Shown piece by piece: positions 1-11,719 of a stretch of 64,000 nt of DNA (position 1 is the first letter of the stretch; the number at the start of each line of letters is the position of its first letter). Where the stretch lies: positions 806,001-870,000 of the forward strand of contig SPDT01000002.1 of assembly GCA_008477525.1 (NCBI GenBank), read 5' to 3'. Source of the stretch: Hypomyces perniciosus (taxonomy: Eukaryota; Ascomycota; Sordariomycetes; Hypocreales; Hypocreaceae). The notes beneath the pieces were generated by a model. That model did no database searches, was not told the DNA's origin, and was given only the letters and a program-made list of their open reading frames with translations. A program made the position numbers and the translations under genes.

Positions 1-3000
1 GCGCTTGCAGATTTCAGCGGCCTCGCAGACACTGGTTTCATCCGTAATATCACACTGGATGATGTGAAGGGTCCCACCAAGCCGGGTAATCTCTTCCTCA
101 AATTCCTTTTTAGAGTCGTTGGACAGAGTGCGACGAGAGAGAGTAGTTATATGTCCGGCCCCATGCTGCGCCAGGAAACGGGACATCCTTCTCCCTAAAT
201 CACCGAGACCACCAGAAACGAGGTAACTTCCATCCTGACTGAGTCTCAGCGGCGTCGGGGGAGGCAAGGTAGCCTTCACCATTGTGCCGGGATGAGCCTC
301 AACGATGATCTTGCCAATATGCTTCCGGCCAGCAATTGACCGGAACGCAGCCTCAACATTATCGATAGTCATGACGTTAAGCGGGTCAACCTCACGCAGG
401 ATACCCTGCTCAAACATTTCGACGACCTTTCCAAAACTGTCATACATCTGTCGAGGCTGCTTGGCGAAGAGAATGAACAGATCAACGGCCGCAAAAGTGG
501 CGCATTTGTCAAACGGAACCATGCTCAGATGGCTTCGCTTATAGATATCTGCCTTGCCTATCTCCACCATGGTACCGAGGTCGGCAATGCACTCCCAACT
601 GTCGTTCAACATCTCGCCGGCAAGAGAGTTCAAGACCACATCCACTCCCTTGTTTTTTGTGAGGCGCATGACACCCTTCTTGAATCTCCCGGTGCGTGAG
701 GAAAAGATGTGGCTTTCTGGAACGCCATAACAGTCCATGATCAACTTACGCTTCTCGATACTTCCAACTGTAGCGAAGACCTCAGCACCAAGGTGCTGCG
801 CGATCTGGATAGCGGCTTGACCAACGCCCCCTGAAGCAGCTTGGATAAGGACGGTCTGACCCTTTTCTAATCGAGCCACCGTCACCAGACAATGGTAAGC
901 TGTCAAAAAAACCATCGGAATGGATGCCGCGGCGACAAAGCTCATGTTGTCTGGAAAAATACGAGCCCACAGGCCCTTGACTCTTGCCTGGCTAGCAAAC
1001 GGCTCAGCACCACAAGCCATGACACGATCACCTACCTTATATTTGCAATGCATATCATCACCCACAGCGGTTACAATGCCGGCGACCTCGCCCGTCATTG
1101 GAAGTCCGGGTGTCATCTGGCCCAGGGCAATGAAGACGTCTCGGAAGTTCACGCCATATGCCCTTGCCTCGATGGCAATCTCGTCAGCAGCTAGCGGCGC
1201 CGTAGCCTTATCATCATGGACGAAGCACAGGCTGTTTAGCAGCCCTGGCATCCCTACCTCTAGCTTGAGCGGACGGTCTGGTATCCCGTAGGCGCAAGTC
1301 TCAATACCGGCCTGGCCGTTGTACAAGCTATTCCATCGCTTGAAGCAAGTGTCGACATGCAAACGGGGCACTAGGAGGTTACCATCCTCAAACGCATACT
1401 CAAACTCGTTGTCAACCTCTGAGCTGCTGTGTGGCCAAAATGTTTTATGAGCTACGGCAATGGTGGCATTCACCACAGTTTCAAGGACTGAAGACGTTAG
1501 AGGTTGGCGGACGTCGAGAGTGGTGAAGCGTACACCGGCGTTCTCACGGCGGAGCACACGCGCGATGCCACTGATGAGGCCTTTCTTGGCTGTGGCTTCA
1601 GGGGAGGGTTTTTCCTCAAGGGACACCCAGAGAAGATAACGACATCTCGTTACAAGCAGTTTGATGCTTTCGAACATTGTGTCGGAGGGACGAAGCAGGA
1701 TGGGAGAGTCGGCGTTGTCGAGCACAATATAAACCATATCATTGCCTTGCACGCTTTCTTGGTTGAGAAAATCGAAAGCTTCGTTGGTGCACTTGATGCC
1801 CTCCTTTTCAATAGCGGTTGATAGGTTTGTACCGACTGACTGAATCAGAGATGTAGCGTGTCCTAATAGAAGGGTGACCTTGTTTGGTTGCTCAGCTTTG
1901 ACTGTCTCGACTGCCTTGGATACCATCATAGCAGATCTGGGTGCTGGGTCTTCATGGTCATATGAGACTAACTCAATGCCATTGAAAGACTGCTGTCGGA
2001 GTACCTCGTCCCATTGAGTCTGAGAGAGCAAGGGCGTCTCCCTGCGATCGTCCTCGGAGGCCCACCAGCTACTCTTTGGGTTAACGGAAAGATCATCTAA
2101 AACATTTTGAAAGGTTGTACGTCGAACTTACCTGCGAAGAGGCCCGAAGATCGTATTTAATACCGTGGTGGGTCGGATAAGCTCAACAAGCAGTAGTCGG
2201 CCACCGGGCTTTAGAAGCTTGCGAATATTTGAAACCGTCTCAGCTACAGATGGCGTTGCGTGAAGCACGTTGGAAGCAACGATCAAGTCGAACTTGGCTT
2301 CCTCGAAACCCTGCTGAAGCGGGTCCTTGGTGATGTCCAACGTCTTGTAATCTATGAACGCGTCCCATTTCTTGAGCTTCGGCTTTGCGTGTTCAAAGAC
2401 TTCCGAGGAGATATCGGTGTAGACATAACGATTCAATCGTACGCCTTCAGGCTGATCAAGTGCCTGAATCAGAGGAAGTGTTGCCTGTCCCATCCCAGCA
2501 CCGATCTCACAGATATCCATGTGCGGACTCTTGTGCGATAAGATCTCCATATACTTAACCATGTCTTTGTGGCTCGATGCGAGGCTCTCAGCATAGAAAT
2601 CATCGAGCAAGTCATCCTCATATAGAGCATGTGGGTCAATCTCTCCAATAAGAATTCCCGGCATCTTAGATCCCACGCGAACAATGCATTGCCCTTCAGC
2701 CCCATTCTGTGCACATAGGATCCTAAGTGCTTCTTCATCCTCAGCCTTCATCTCCACTAGAAGATCTTTACATTTGTCAGAGTTGACGTATGTCTCCATC
2801 CAGCTGTGTAGTTTGATGAGGTGAGGGCTGGTGACCTTGTCCACTTGACCAGCGATGTTGATAAGGGCATCACGAACGTAGATCGTGGCAACTTTCTCGT
2901 TGATGATCAAATTCTCAGAGACGGTTAGCTGATCGAGCGCAGGCGTCACAGACTTCTTAAGAATGGTACTGAATTGGTCGGTGGTCAAATGGTCAGCATC

Positions 3001-6000
3001 TTCCCTCCAAGTCAGGCGGTAGGTCGGCTTAAGGTGAAAAGGTGACCCATCATCAGCCGGTTCGCCGACGGACTTCATTTGCATGGCAAAAGTCTGGACG
3101 ATTGGGACGAGATTATCTTCCTCGTCCTTCTGGAAGGCCCATGTGTTGGCAGAAGCGAACCCTTTGCTTTCTGAGTTGAGTTCAAGAGCAAGATATAGCT
3201 TATCGGCTGGCTTCGTTGTCAGGTTCGTGGAGATGACAATTTCTGTCATGAAGTAAGCCATGAGTGGCGAGTTGGAAAACTCCCTCTTAAAAAGAAGAAT
3301 AGCTAGCTGATTGATTGCATCTAGAGTCGATGGGTGGACAATGTGAGGCTGCATGTATTGTTTGGGCATATAGCTCCTAACGTCTGGGACGGCCATTGTT
3401 GCACAGCCTCGGGGACCGGCTGTATAAATCTCCATAAGAGCTGCAAATGTTGGTCCAAAGTCGTTTCCAGTAGACCTAAGCATAGAGTAGAAATCTTCTG
3501 ATAGGACGGCATCCTTGGCAGCAGCCTTAATCCTCTTGTAATTGGCAAGTTGTGCATTATAAGTCATGTCGCTTTCACGGGTTCCCTCCACTTCGTCTTC
3601 AACTGGTGGATATAACTCGGCCATTATCATTCCTGCGCAATTCTCACTCCAGGAGTCACTGTCTTTGCTGTAGGACATAATGCGGAACGTTTCCCATAGA
3701 CTGTTATCATTAGTCTTGCCGCGGCTTATAACCAACTGCAGCTCGACCTCGGGAGCGAAGCCCTCAGGCGTTTGATTATGGATTATCACAGGCTTAGAGC
3801 ATACCACATTTCGAAGGATAAAGTTCTTAACGGGGCTAGTTGTGTTTCGGAGTTGAATAAGTTGGTTCATCGCTTCGATAGCCATACAGATATATCCAGT
3901 AGCAGGGTAGATCATTATGCCGTCGACGACATGATGCTTTAGCCAAGGTAGCGAGTTGATGTTGATATGGTATCTCCATCGGGGTTCGAAGATGTTTGAG
4001 GAAACGTCAAGCAAGCCTACAAGATCATGGTAAGGGAAGGCCCTGAGACGATGGTCACGGCTAAGCCTTGATTCCCACCAATACTTGGTGCTATGGTCCC
4101 AAGGGTAGGGGATCAGATTGTCGATAACACTGAGCTTCGTCTGTGACCCTTCCAAGTCTAACACTTTGTCCAAGTTTACTCGGTAACCTGCTCCATAAAG
4201 CTGGCCCACCAGGGTAAGCATCGAGTTCAATGCATCTTGGTGCCGGATCAGTGGAGAAAAGTAGGAGTACTTGTATCCAGAGAGCTTGGCCAGAGTCTGT
4301 CTTGATGGTCCAAGAAGTGCTGAGTGTGGTCCAATCTCGATAAAAACGTTGGCTGCGTCCCGTGTCGCGGAGGACTCAGACATGTGTGCTGCAACCAGTT
4401 CTAAGGCGTCGCTAAATCGAACTTTTGAAACAAGGTTTTCAACCCAATAAGAAGGTCCGAAGCCTGTCCGCTTGCGGGCGGCAGTTACGGAAGAAAAGAA
4501 GGATATGTCTTCACAAGGCTCTACTGTCTGTAGTGCCTGTAGTGAATTTGAGTAGTATTCCGCAACTTTCTCCATATGGTGGGAGTGATATGCCGTATCA
4601 ACCTGTAGTTTCCTGTTAAAAATCTCTTTAGCTTTTAGTATGCCTTGAAGTTCCTCAATGGCAACCTCATCACCAGAAATTGTAACACTCTCAGGACTGT
4701 TGACACAAGCGACTTTGAGGGCACCCTTTGTTGTCTGGTTGACCAGAGGGAGAATATCCTGTTCCCCCAAGCCAACAGCAAGCATAGAGCCGCGGACACT
4801 GTTCACAGTCTTGGCCAGCGCGGAGAAGATACCGCGGTGGTATGCTCTGGACATTAATTGTTAGCGGCATTACACTGGCTGAATGGTTACAGAAAGAGGT
4901 AACGTACACAAGAAGTGCTGCCTCATGGCTGAGTGCCCCAGTAGCATATGCAGCTGCGATTTCGCCCGAGCTATGTCCAACGACGATTTTAGGACGTATG
5001 CATAGGTCCGAAAGCAATTCGACGAGAGCGATTTGGATGGCTGTCGTACATGGTTGAGAAAGCTGGCTCTCTGCCATTCTTGACTCATCTTTTGACTTTT
5101 CTAGTTCGGTTATGAGACACCAGTCACATCCAAGACGACGCAGGATTCTATCAGATTCTGATATGGAATTTCTGAAACAGGCAGAGTTAGCAATGAGCCC
5201 ACGGCCCATTGCATGCCACTGAGCACCCTGACCAGTAAAGACAAAGGCGACGTTGACTGAGGAGGCCATTCTGATCTTTCTGCTCTGAACTTGGGCTAGG
5301 CAAGCTTTTAACTCCTCAGGACTAGAAGCCACAGCGCTGTATCTCCATGCCAAATGGGATCTTCGACACCCAAGAGTATAGGCCAAGCTTCTCAGGGCTT
5401 CTGGGGTTGGCTCGTGTGAAGTTAGCCACTGCTGCAAATTCTCAGCTGTCGCCTGGATTGCTGTCTCCGTTGAAGCGGAGAGTAGGAAAAGCTGAGATCG
5501 CGTTGGATTCGGTTCAACCATCTGGCCTTTTGTCAGAGGTGGTAGGTTAGTCTTGGCTTGTGGGGCTTCCTGTTTATGACCGTAGTGATGCTGGTGATTA
5601 CCACTGATTCCACTTAGACCGCCGTTTGTCCTCTCGTTGACTCCACGAACTTGGACACCATTGGTGTTACCGTTGGTTGAAGGTCCGTTGGAGCCATTGG
5701 CATAGATATGAGATAAACATTTCAGAGCGGAACTAGAGGCCACAGACTCAAGAACAACGTGACAATTTGTACCACCGTAACCGAAGCTGTTAATGGATGC
5801 TATCTCAGGGCCGTCATGACCAGGAGGAGCCAGAGGAACAAGCTCCGTGGCAATCTGCTATTGTCAACCTTGGGATCATTTTAGTTGTATCAGGTCACCG
5901 GAAACACTCACCTTAATTTGCCTCTCCTCAAGCTTAAGGTCTGGTTTAGGTGTAACCAGATCCAAGTTTGCAGGGATTTTTCCTTTTTTCAGGACCATTA

Positions 6001-7232
6001 TTGCCTTGATAAGCCCTGCAATGCCGCTGGCCGCCTCCAAATGACCGATATTGGACTTGACAGAGCCGACATAGAGATCTGATGTCCTCTGTGTCTCCTC
6101 ACAAAATACTTTTGAAATGGATGACATTTCAGCCTTGTCGCCAGCTTGAGTACCAGTACCATGGGCTTCCACATAAAGAGATTTCCCCGGATCAACGCCG
6201 ACAGAGGCGTAGACGCGTCTCATCAGATCCGCTTGGGCATCGGGATTAGGGAGAGATATTCCAGCTGTTTTACCATCCTGGTTGAGGGCTGAATTGAGTA
6301 TGATGGCATGAACTAGGTCCCCATCCTCGATGGCACAGCTCAGCAGCTTCAACACAACGGTGCCGACACCTTCACCTCTAGCATAACCCGATCCACGTTC
6401 ATCAAAGACGAAACATCTTCCGTCGGGATTGACCATTCTGTATTATATGTTAGTTGTGGGGGCAGTGTAAATCATAGATAATAGGCCAATTTACCCAGTT
6501 GAGCTCATCGCTACGGACTGATCAGGGTGTAGCAAGAGCTCAGTGCCGCCAACGATGGCCATTCGTGACTCTCCCAAGCGTAAAGTCTGTACAGCTTGAT
6601 GCAAAGCTACCATGCTTCCAGACTAGTAGTCGATACCGTCAGTATAATTAGGCAGAGGAGAATGTCAGTTGTGAAGTGAGATGACTTACGCAGCCGGTAT
6701 CAATAGTCATCGAAGCACCCTTCAGATCAAAAACGTATGAGATCCGATTGGAGGCAACAGCTTCTCCAGTGCCAGTGATATGAGCCTTTGTGATTTCGGA
6801 AAGGTCTTTGTAGCCCATTCGGTCATAATCTCGGCCGTATAGACCAACAAACACCGAGGTATCTGAACCTTTGAGATATCCCAAGGGTACGCCGGCATTC
6901 TCGAGAGCCTCATAAGTCGTCTCAAGGAGAATTCGCTGCTGTGGATCCATAGTGTGAGCTTCATAACCGGCACAACTGAAGAACCGTGCATCGAAATGAC
7001 TGATATCCCGATGAAGGAAATAGCCACTTCTGCTGTTTAGAGACTCCTTGGCCTCGGGGTCAGGATTAAAAAAGGCATCCGCATTCCAGCGGTCGGAGGG
7101 AATGTCACTCCAGCCACTGCGGCCTTCAGCTAACATCTGCCATAGCTTCTCGGGGCTGTTGACGCCGCCGGGGAGACGACAGGCCATGCCAATGACGGCG
7201 ATCGGGACAGGAGTCGCAGTAGTATCAGTCAT
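1..7232 (-). CDS. Highly reducing type I polyketide synthase, 3' end beyond the window
   Basis: This enzyme builds a reduced, probably C-methylated polyketide chain in the cytosol. Six exons are inferred: 7232-6690, 6622-6495, 6437-5912, 5854-4908, 4846-2132 and 2068-1. Their summed phase is consistent (6,927 nt, 2,309 codons). The start is placed at 7232 because the KS core ([14 protein letters not shown]) begins eight residues later; the open frame upstream to 7409 looks like 5' UTR. Domains in order: KS with active-site DTGC split from [10 protein letters not shown] by intron 1, plus EAHGTGT and KSNIGH; AT with GQGAQW and GHSSGE; DH with [10 protein letters not shown] and HPSTLD; C-methyltransferase with [12 protein letters not shown] with [10 protein letters not shown] and [14 protein letters not shown] with [13 protein letters not shown] at the window edge. 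An ACP would lie further left. The 63-bp intron 5 (complement 2069-2131) restores the FGPLR-SWW junction. I see no stop or frameshift. All catalytic motifs checked are present, so it may be functional. The product is unknown. Confidence 0.93.
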
Positions 7233-7350
7233 GATGAAGTAAAAATGTTTCACTAAAGGCGCATGATAAGAGAAGTGACCAGAGAAGAGATCTGGAGGAA
7301 ATATGGAAATTGAGAAGTTGGTTGAAGAACATAAACTGTCGGTCGAGTTC

Positions 7351-7359
7351 TTTATAAAG
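7351..7359 (-). promoter_or_regulatory. Candidate TATA box of the HR-PKS
   Basis: A TTTATAAAG motif lies about 120 bp upstream of the chosen PKS start codon. It is the only good TATA-like match in the proximal upstream region. Its use is inferred. Confidence 0.35.
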
Positions 7360-7410
7360 TCAGCTAACGTAAATCTGTTCTCATGCTTTCCCTGGCCTTT
7401 CAAAGCCATC

Positions 7411-8045
7411 CCACGCCCTGCTTGTATATTGGATAATTGAATCTGACATTACTCCGTAAACCCTTTTCCTGTCCATTGTCCACTTGTCGTGTCAAGTGCT
7501 TTGCGTTTGGTTAGCGTATAATCATTAAGAGTATATTCCACACGTTAGAATATGTGCCTATATTTGATTATATATTTGATTAGTGTTTGATATAGCAGAG
7601 TTTCTCCCGGCGTGACAGGAACTGCAGACTAATTGTGCCACGCCCTGCTCGTATTTGGAATACCCGTTGGTGGGTCCTCTGGAAACCAACTGTTGGACTT
7701 CGCCCAACAGTTGGCCACAAAAGTCCTGATACACCACAAAACCCCGATGCAGGAACAGATTTATGTGGGGCCACCTATTAAAAATATTAACCGCACATAT
7801 TTCGGTTTACTTTTTCCGGACTGGCTAAATTTCAAAAAAGTACTTAATTTCTCACCAAATTTATATAAGTGTATCGGGTTTCGCGGTGTATCAGGACTTT
7901 TGTGGCCATTTTTTTCGTTTGGCGAAGCCAAACAGTTGGTTTCCAGACGACCCTCCAACGGCTAGTTGAATCTGACATTACTCTATAAACCCTTTGTTTA
8001 TCTATTTTCCATTTTTTAAGACACGTACTTTGCGCTATTAAATGT
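7411..8045. repeat. Diverged duplication in the PKS/transporter intergenic region, split by a MITE
   Basis: The segment from 7411 (CCACGCCCTGCTTGTATATT, then TTGAATCTGACATTACTC and TAAACCC) recurs from about 7639 (CCACGCCCTGCTCGTATTTG). The second copy resumes with TTGAATCTGACATTACTC at about 7967, after the 300-bp element. The first copy therefore represents the empty insertion site. Similarity fades after roughly 100-150 bp. Confidence 0.75.
7663..7962. mobile_element. 300-bp MITE with ~75-bp terminal inverted repeats and TA target duplication
   Basis: The left end (7663-7737) and right end (7885-7962) are inverted copies. Both carry CCGTTGG, CTGGAAACCAACTGTT and GGCCACAAAAGTCCTGATAC. TA flanks both sides (7661-7662 and 7963-7964), and the undisturbed duplicate at 7433-7434 has a single TA at the matching site. 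The interior is AT-rich and non-coding; open frames running through it are incidental. The TA duplication and lack of a transposase suggest a non-autonomous Tc1/mariner/pogo-type element. A 25-nt piece of the same terminus recurs at 49,230-49,254. Confidence 0.85.
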
Positions 8046-8227
8046 CATCTTATTAGCGTATTGTTAAAGTAAGTAGACTAGATATATTACGCTGGTAAGC
8101 GCTAAAGCGCACTAATCAGCGCTATTTACTAATATATATATTACGGAAGCGATATATAGGGCGATATCAGTGTTTATAGTATTTCCCTTTCTTTATCCTA
8201 CCTTTAACTATATATATATATAGATAC

Positions 8228-8493
8228 TGTGGCGGAGCGCGGCACAGCTATGTGGAGCATAGAGAGATGGGAAACGAAGCTTGATTCTATGAAAGAGAAT
8301 ATGCCGTAGTGGCCTCGCTATATATACACATAGCTAACACAAAGAAGAAGCTGTGTGCAGGCGCTTATGAAGCGCCTGCACAGTCTGACACATCGCTTAT
8401 GCGATGTGTGTGTCAGTTCGTATCTGCTTACATAGCAGATAAGAGCTCCCTAGCGCTGATAAGCGGTAGGGCCCCGGCCTACTCAACCCAACA
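8228..8493. mobile_element. Solo LTR (266 bp) with 5-bp target duplication GATAC
   Basis: The element begins TGTGGCGG and ends CCCAACA, the TG...CA termini of an LTR. It is flanked by identical GATAC at 8223-8227 and 8494-8498. No internal retroelement sequence is present, so it is most likely the product of LTR-LTR recombination. Orientation is undetermined; on the minus strand it reads TGTTGGGT...CCACA, a common Copia-type start. It contains a chain of hairpins, including a 13-bp perfect stem at 8355-8383 (TGTGCAGGCGCTT) and stems around CTGACAC/ATCGC, TATCTGC and CCCTA/CGCT up to about 8473. Confidence 0.82.
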
Positions 8494-8498
8494 GATAC

Positions 8499-9102
8499 TA
8501 TTATCGTGTATTCTCTTTTATAGAATTAAGCTTTATTACTTATTTATTTATACTTTATATAACTATAATGCGCTTTATTATAGTGTTAGAGACCCTCTTT
8601 AAGGCAGATAGATCGGGCGAGGGGCTGCGACCCTAGGGAAGAGTAGAGGAGGTTAAAGAGCAGTCACTTAAAGGGAAAATAGGTGCTAATAGGCAGGTAA
8701 TAAGCTAGAAACTAGTAGTTAGGTATAGCAGTAGTAGTTTACTAGTCTTTAAAATTCTATATCTTTAAAGACTATTTGTCAGAGACCCCCCTTTAAACAG
8801 GGATTTCCCTTAACTGACCCCCAAAACCGGGTGCATGTATCTCTGTGCCCTCAGTTCGTCTATATACTCGGGCGTGATTCTGACAGTCATACTTCACGGA
8901 GTACAGATTAGAGTCTCGGATGGCTTGATCTAAATTTCTCATTATGTAAAAAACACTACTCCGCATTGTCTTATCAGAAACGGTGGATTCGACACCACCA
9001 AATTACTACAAGTAGGTTTTTCATTGCTGTTCAATACACGACACTATTGCATATAATATTACTTGGAAAATTGCTGATGCTGACACTTCCAAATTTTATG
9101 TG
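8499..9102. other. Intergenic region upstream of the MFS transporter
   Basis: AT-rich non-coding sequence. It includes a 10-bp stem (AGTCTTTAAA at 8744-8753 with its complement at 8764-8773) and two related GAGACCC(C)...CTTTAA motifs near 8590 and 8788. No gene is visible. Confidence 0.6.
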
Positions 9103-10967
9103 ATGGCACGAAACAGGAGCGAGCATGATGACTCCCAGGAGGTTGGCTGCGTCGAAGGCCAATCGCCGGGGAAATATCTCACAGGAACTAAGCTCTATCT
9201 TCTCTCTTTGACATTTATAATTGAGAGCGTGTTGATAGCAATTGATGGCAGCATCCTAGGTATGACGGAAGAGAAAATAAATGGAATACCACACGTCAAC
9301 ATCCGGAGATGCTACTAACCACACGAAACGACATCTAGTTGCGGCCATTCCCTTCATCACAAGCGAGTTCCATACCCTCGATAATATAGTATGGTACGGC
9401 AGCGTCTATCTCCTCACTCAGATGGCCTGCCAACCGATATTCGGACGTATCTACATCTTCTTTGAGGCGAAAGGCATGTATCTTATCTCTTTGCTTATCT
9501 TTGAGATAGGTTCGATTATTTGTGCCACAGCTCCTCGCTCGAACATTCTCGTGCTAGGTCGAGCAATCGCTGGTTGCGGCGCAGCTGGAATGCTGGCGGG
9601 TAATCTCACCATCCTAGGTCAAAAAGTACCCCTTCGACAAAGACCGCAAGGCATGGCTATATTGACTTGCATCACAGCATTGGCCGGTATGCTGGGGTCT
9701 ACACTTGGAGGTCTTATTACTGACTCACTTCTAACTTGGAGGTTCTGTTTTTGGATCAATCTTCGTGGGTCGATTATTCCCAGACACTTACAGTTTTTTA
9801 GGGGTGCCATGTCTAATAATTCTTTTAGCTTTCGGAGTCATTATGGCAGGAGTCGTCATTTGTATCCTTGATAGACATCGTCGACCAGAACACAGACTCG
9901 CTTGGCTCGAGAAACTCCGTAAGATCGACCTCTTGGGGTCTTTCCTGTTGGCATCAAGCCTTATATGCCTCTTCTTGGCTCTCGAAATTGCGTCATCTCC
10001 CAATGTCTCTTGGTCCAATTCCCTGCTCTGGGTGTATTTTGTTGGTTTTGGAGCCACCACCCTAACATTTATTTCGCTCCAGATCCACAAGGCAGAGACG
10101 TGAGTTCATTACATGTGGCTTTTACTTCTTCCCCTTTATTATATCGTCGACTAACCTCTATTACCTACAAGCGCCGTCCTTCCGCCTCGTCTTTTCAAGC
10201 AACGTACGGTTATAATATGCTGCATCTTCTCGTTCCTGTACGGTGTCGCGCTCTGGACGCACAGCTACATGCTCCCAGTTTACTTTCAGGCTGTACAAGG
10301 CACATCGGCTACCATTTCAGGTGTCTACTGTCTGTCATTTTCCATTCCGAGCACATTATGTATTTTAGCTACGGGATTCACGGTCACCAAGTTCGGCATT
10401 TACGTTCCCTTTATGTGGGTAGGATCTCTTATCTACGTGGCTGGCAGCGTTCTCCTCTACAAGCTCAGCCCAGACAACGGGCCCATTCAATGGATAGGAT
10501 ACCAAGTTGTAGGGGGCATTGGACTAGGACTCGCTATCCAAATTACTTTTGTGGCCGTACAGGTGGTCGTCACCTCTAAGGACATGCCAATGGTGTGCTC
10601 GATGGAGATCTTTTTCAGGCAGCTGGGCGGCGCCATCGGAATCAGCTTTGCCGAAGCGCTCTTAGCAGAACATGTCAAGAGCAACCTACAGAAGGCTGCG
10701 ATCTCGGGTTTAGATGCTGCATCCGTTACTTCTACCGGAATTGGCGAACTGGCCGCCCTAAGCAAGGCGCTGTCGCCTGCCCAGAGGGCTATTTTCAAGG
10801 ACGCCCTGAACGATGCAGTTTCGCGCACCCTGCTCGCGCCTGTCGTGGCAACCTTACTAGCCTGGATAGCCAGCTGGGGCATGGAGTGGCACACCATCTC
10901 GGATCTTGAGGATTTGCCGGTGTCGGACCAGTGGGGTGAAGATATTGAGATGAGATTCAAGGATTAG
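9103..10967 (+). CDS. MFS drug/metabolite efflux transporter, 14-TM DHA type
   Basis: A proton-driven plasma-membrane exporter, probably for the polyketide, given its divergent position next to the HR-PKS. Four exons are inferred: 9103-9259, 9339-9764, 9802-10099 and 10172-10967. Intron 1 has a good CTAAC branch; intron 2 is only 37 nt and is the least certain. The start is the ATG at 9103, not the GTG in phase at 9100. After a hydrophilic N-terminus come repeated membrane segments. Family features include WYGSVYLLTQMACQPIFGRI, GRAIAGCGAAG (motif C-like), PLRQRPQG, and TWRFCFWINL at the exon 2/3 junction. The C-terminal half has further membrane spans and an acidic tail. Reading frames join across all introns and I see no internal stop, so the gene looks functional. 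Substrate assignment rests only on context. Confidence 0.88.
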
Positions 10968-11719
10968 CTTTCAATATTACAGGATACCCCCTCAAAGTTT
11001 CGTAATCGGGTACTTCCCCCAGATTTCTTAGTGCAATAAGTCTTTTTACCGCCCCTATAGCGTAGTGGTTAGCATAGAAACACTATATATAACTAAAGGT
11101 ATTGCGTATATTATATATACTATAATAAACATAAAATGTCTAAAGGTTACAGTCTAACTGTGTTGGCCAATATATAGCCTAAACAGAGCTAATGTATTAA
11201 CACTGATCTAAAACTATTACATAGCCTTGAGAGTAGTCTTAAGGGTTGTTCGGCCGGTACCGCAGCGGTGTTAGAGGCGTTAGCAATGGAGATGTCGGAT
11301 AATATCGGTCGAGTTATTGGAATTCGTATTAAGGTGCTTAACATTCTATGTTATGCTATATTTAGACTGACTACGCAACCGCGTTACGTGACAGGATAAA
11401 GCCAAACAGCTAGAGCAGGGAAAGTAAATAGGCATTATTGAGAAAACATTAGCTTTCAGCTTACCAATATCGGGAGATTGTTCAATATTTAGTACTTCAA
11501 TTCTAGAAGGGATTGGTGTTAATAACCAGTATCACATCAGTCCCTGTTGTCCCAGGAATCAAGGACCGTATCTCCTCTGAACCTATAAACCCTTATTACC
11601 AAAGTACTCATGTGCCTCAACGTGTCCCTTTATCAGGGACCTGTATGACAGCTAGTCACGTAACTAGAAAACAGCACAAATCAAGGGGGGAATTTTAGAG
11701 ATTAATACAGTTACTATTC
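10968..11719. other. Non-coding region with a tRNA A-box-like motif
   Basis: AT-rich, degenerate sequence. At 11,051-11,080 the stretch GCCCCTATAGCGTAGTGGTT resembles the acceptor and D-arm of a tRNA, with A box TAGCGTAGTGG. No B box or closing acceptor stem follows at the expected distance, so it is not a functional tRNA. It could be a SINE head or chance. No protein-coding gene is supported. Confidence 0.5.

Noticed and set aside
2097..2131. 35-bp intron near the MT/ER junction of the PKS
   Set aside because: The TTTTAG acceptor produces a stop at once; the acceptor at 2,069 gives a 63-bp intron and restores the conserved FGPLR-SWW join.
7233..7409. N-terminal extension of the PKS reading frame
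   Set aside because: Open in frame but unlike any KS N-terminus, and it contains the likely TATA box region; the ATG at 7,232 gives the normal family start.
7633..7965. 110-residue open frame
   Set aside because: It spans the MITE almost exactly and has no domain.
8309..8602. 97-residue open frame
   Set aside because: Lies across the solo LTR and its flank; low-complexity translation.
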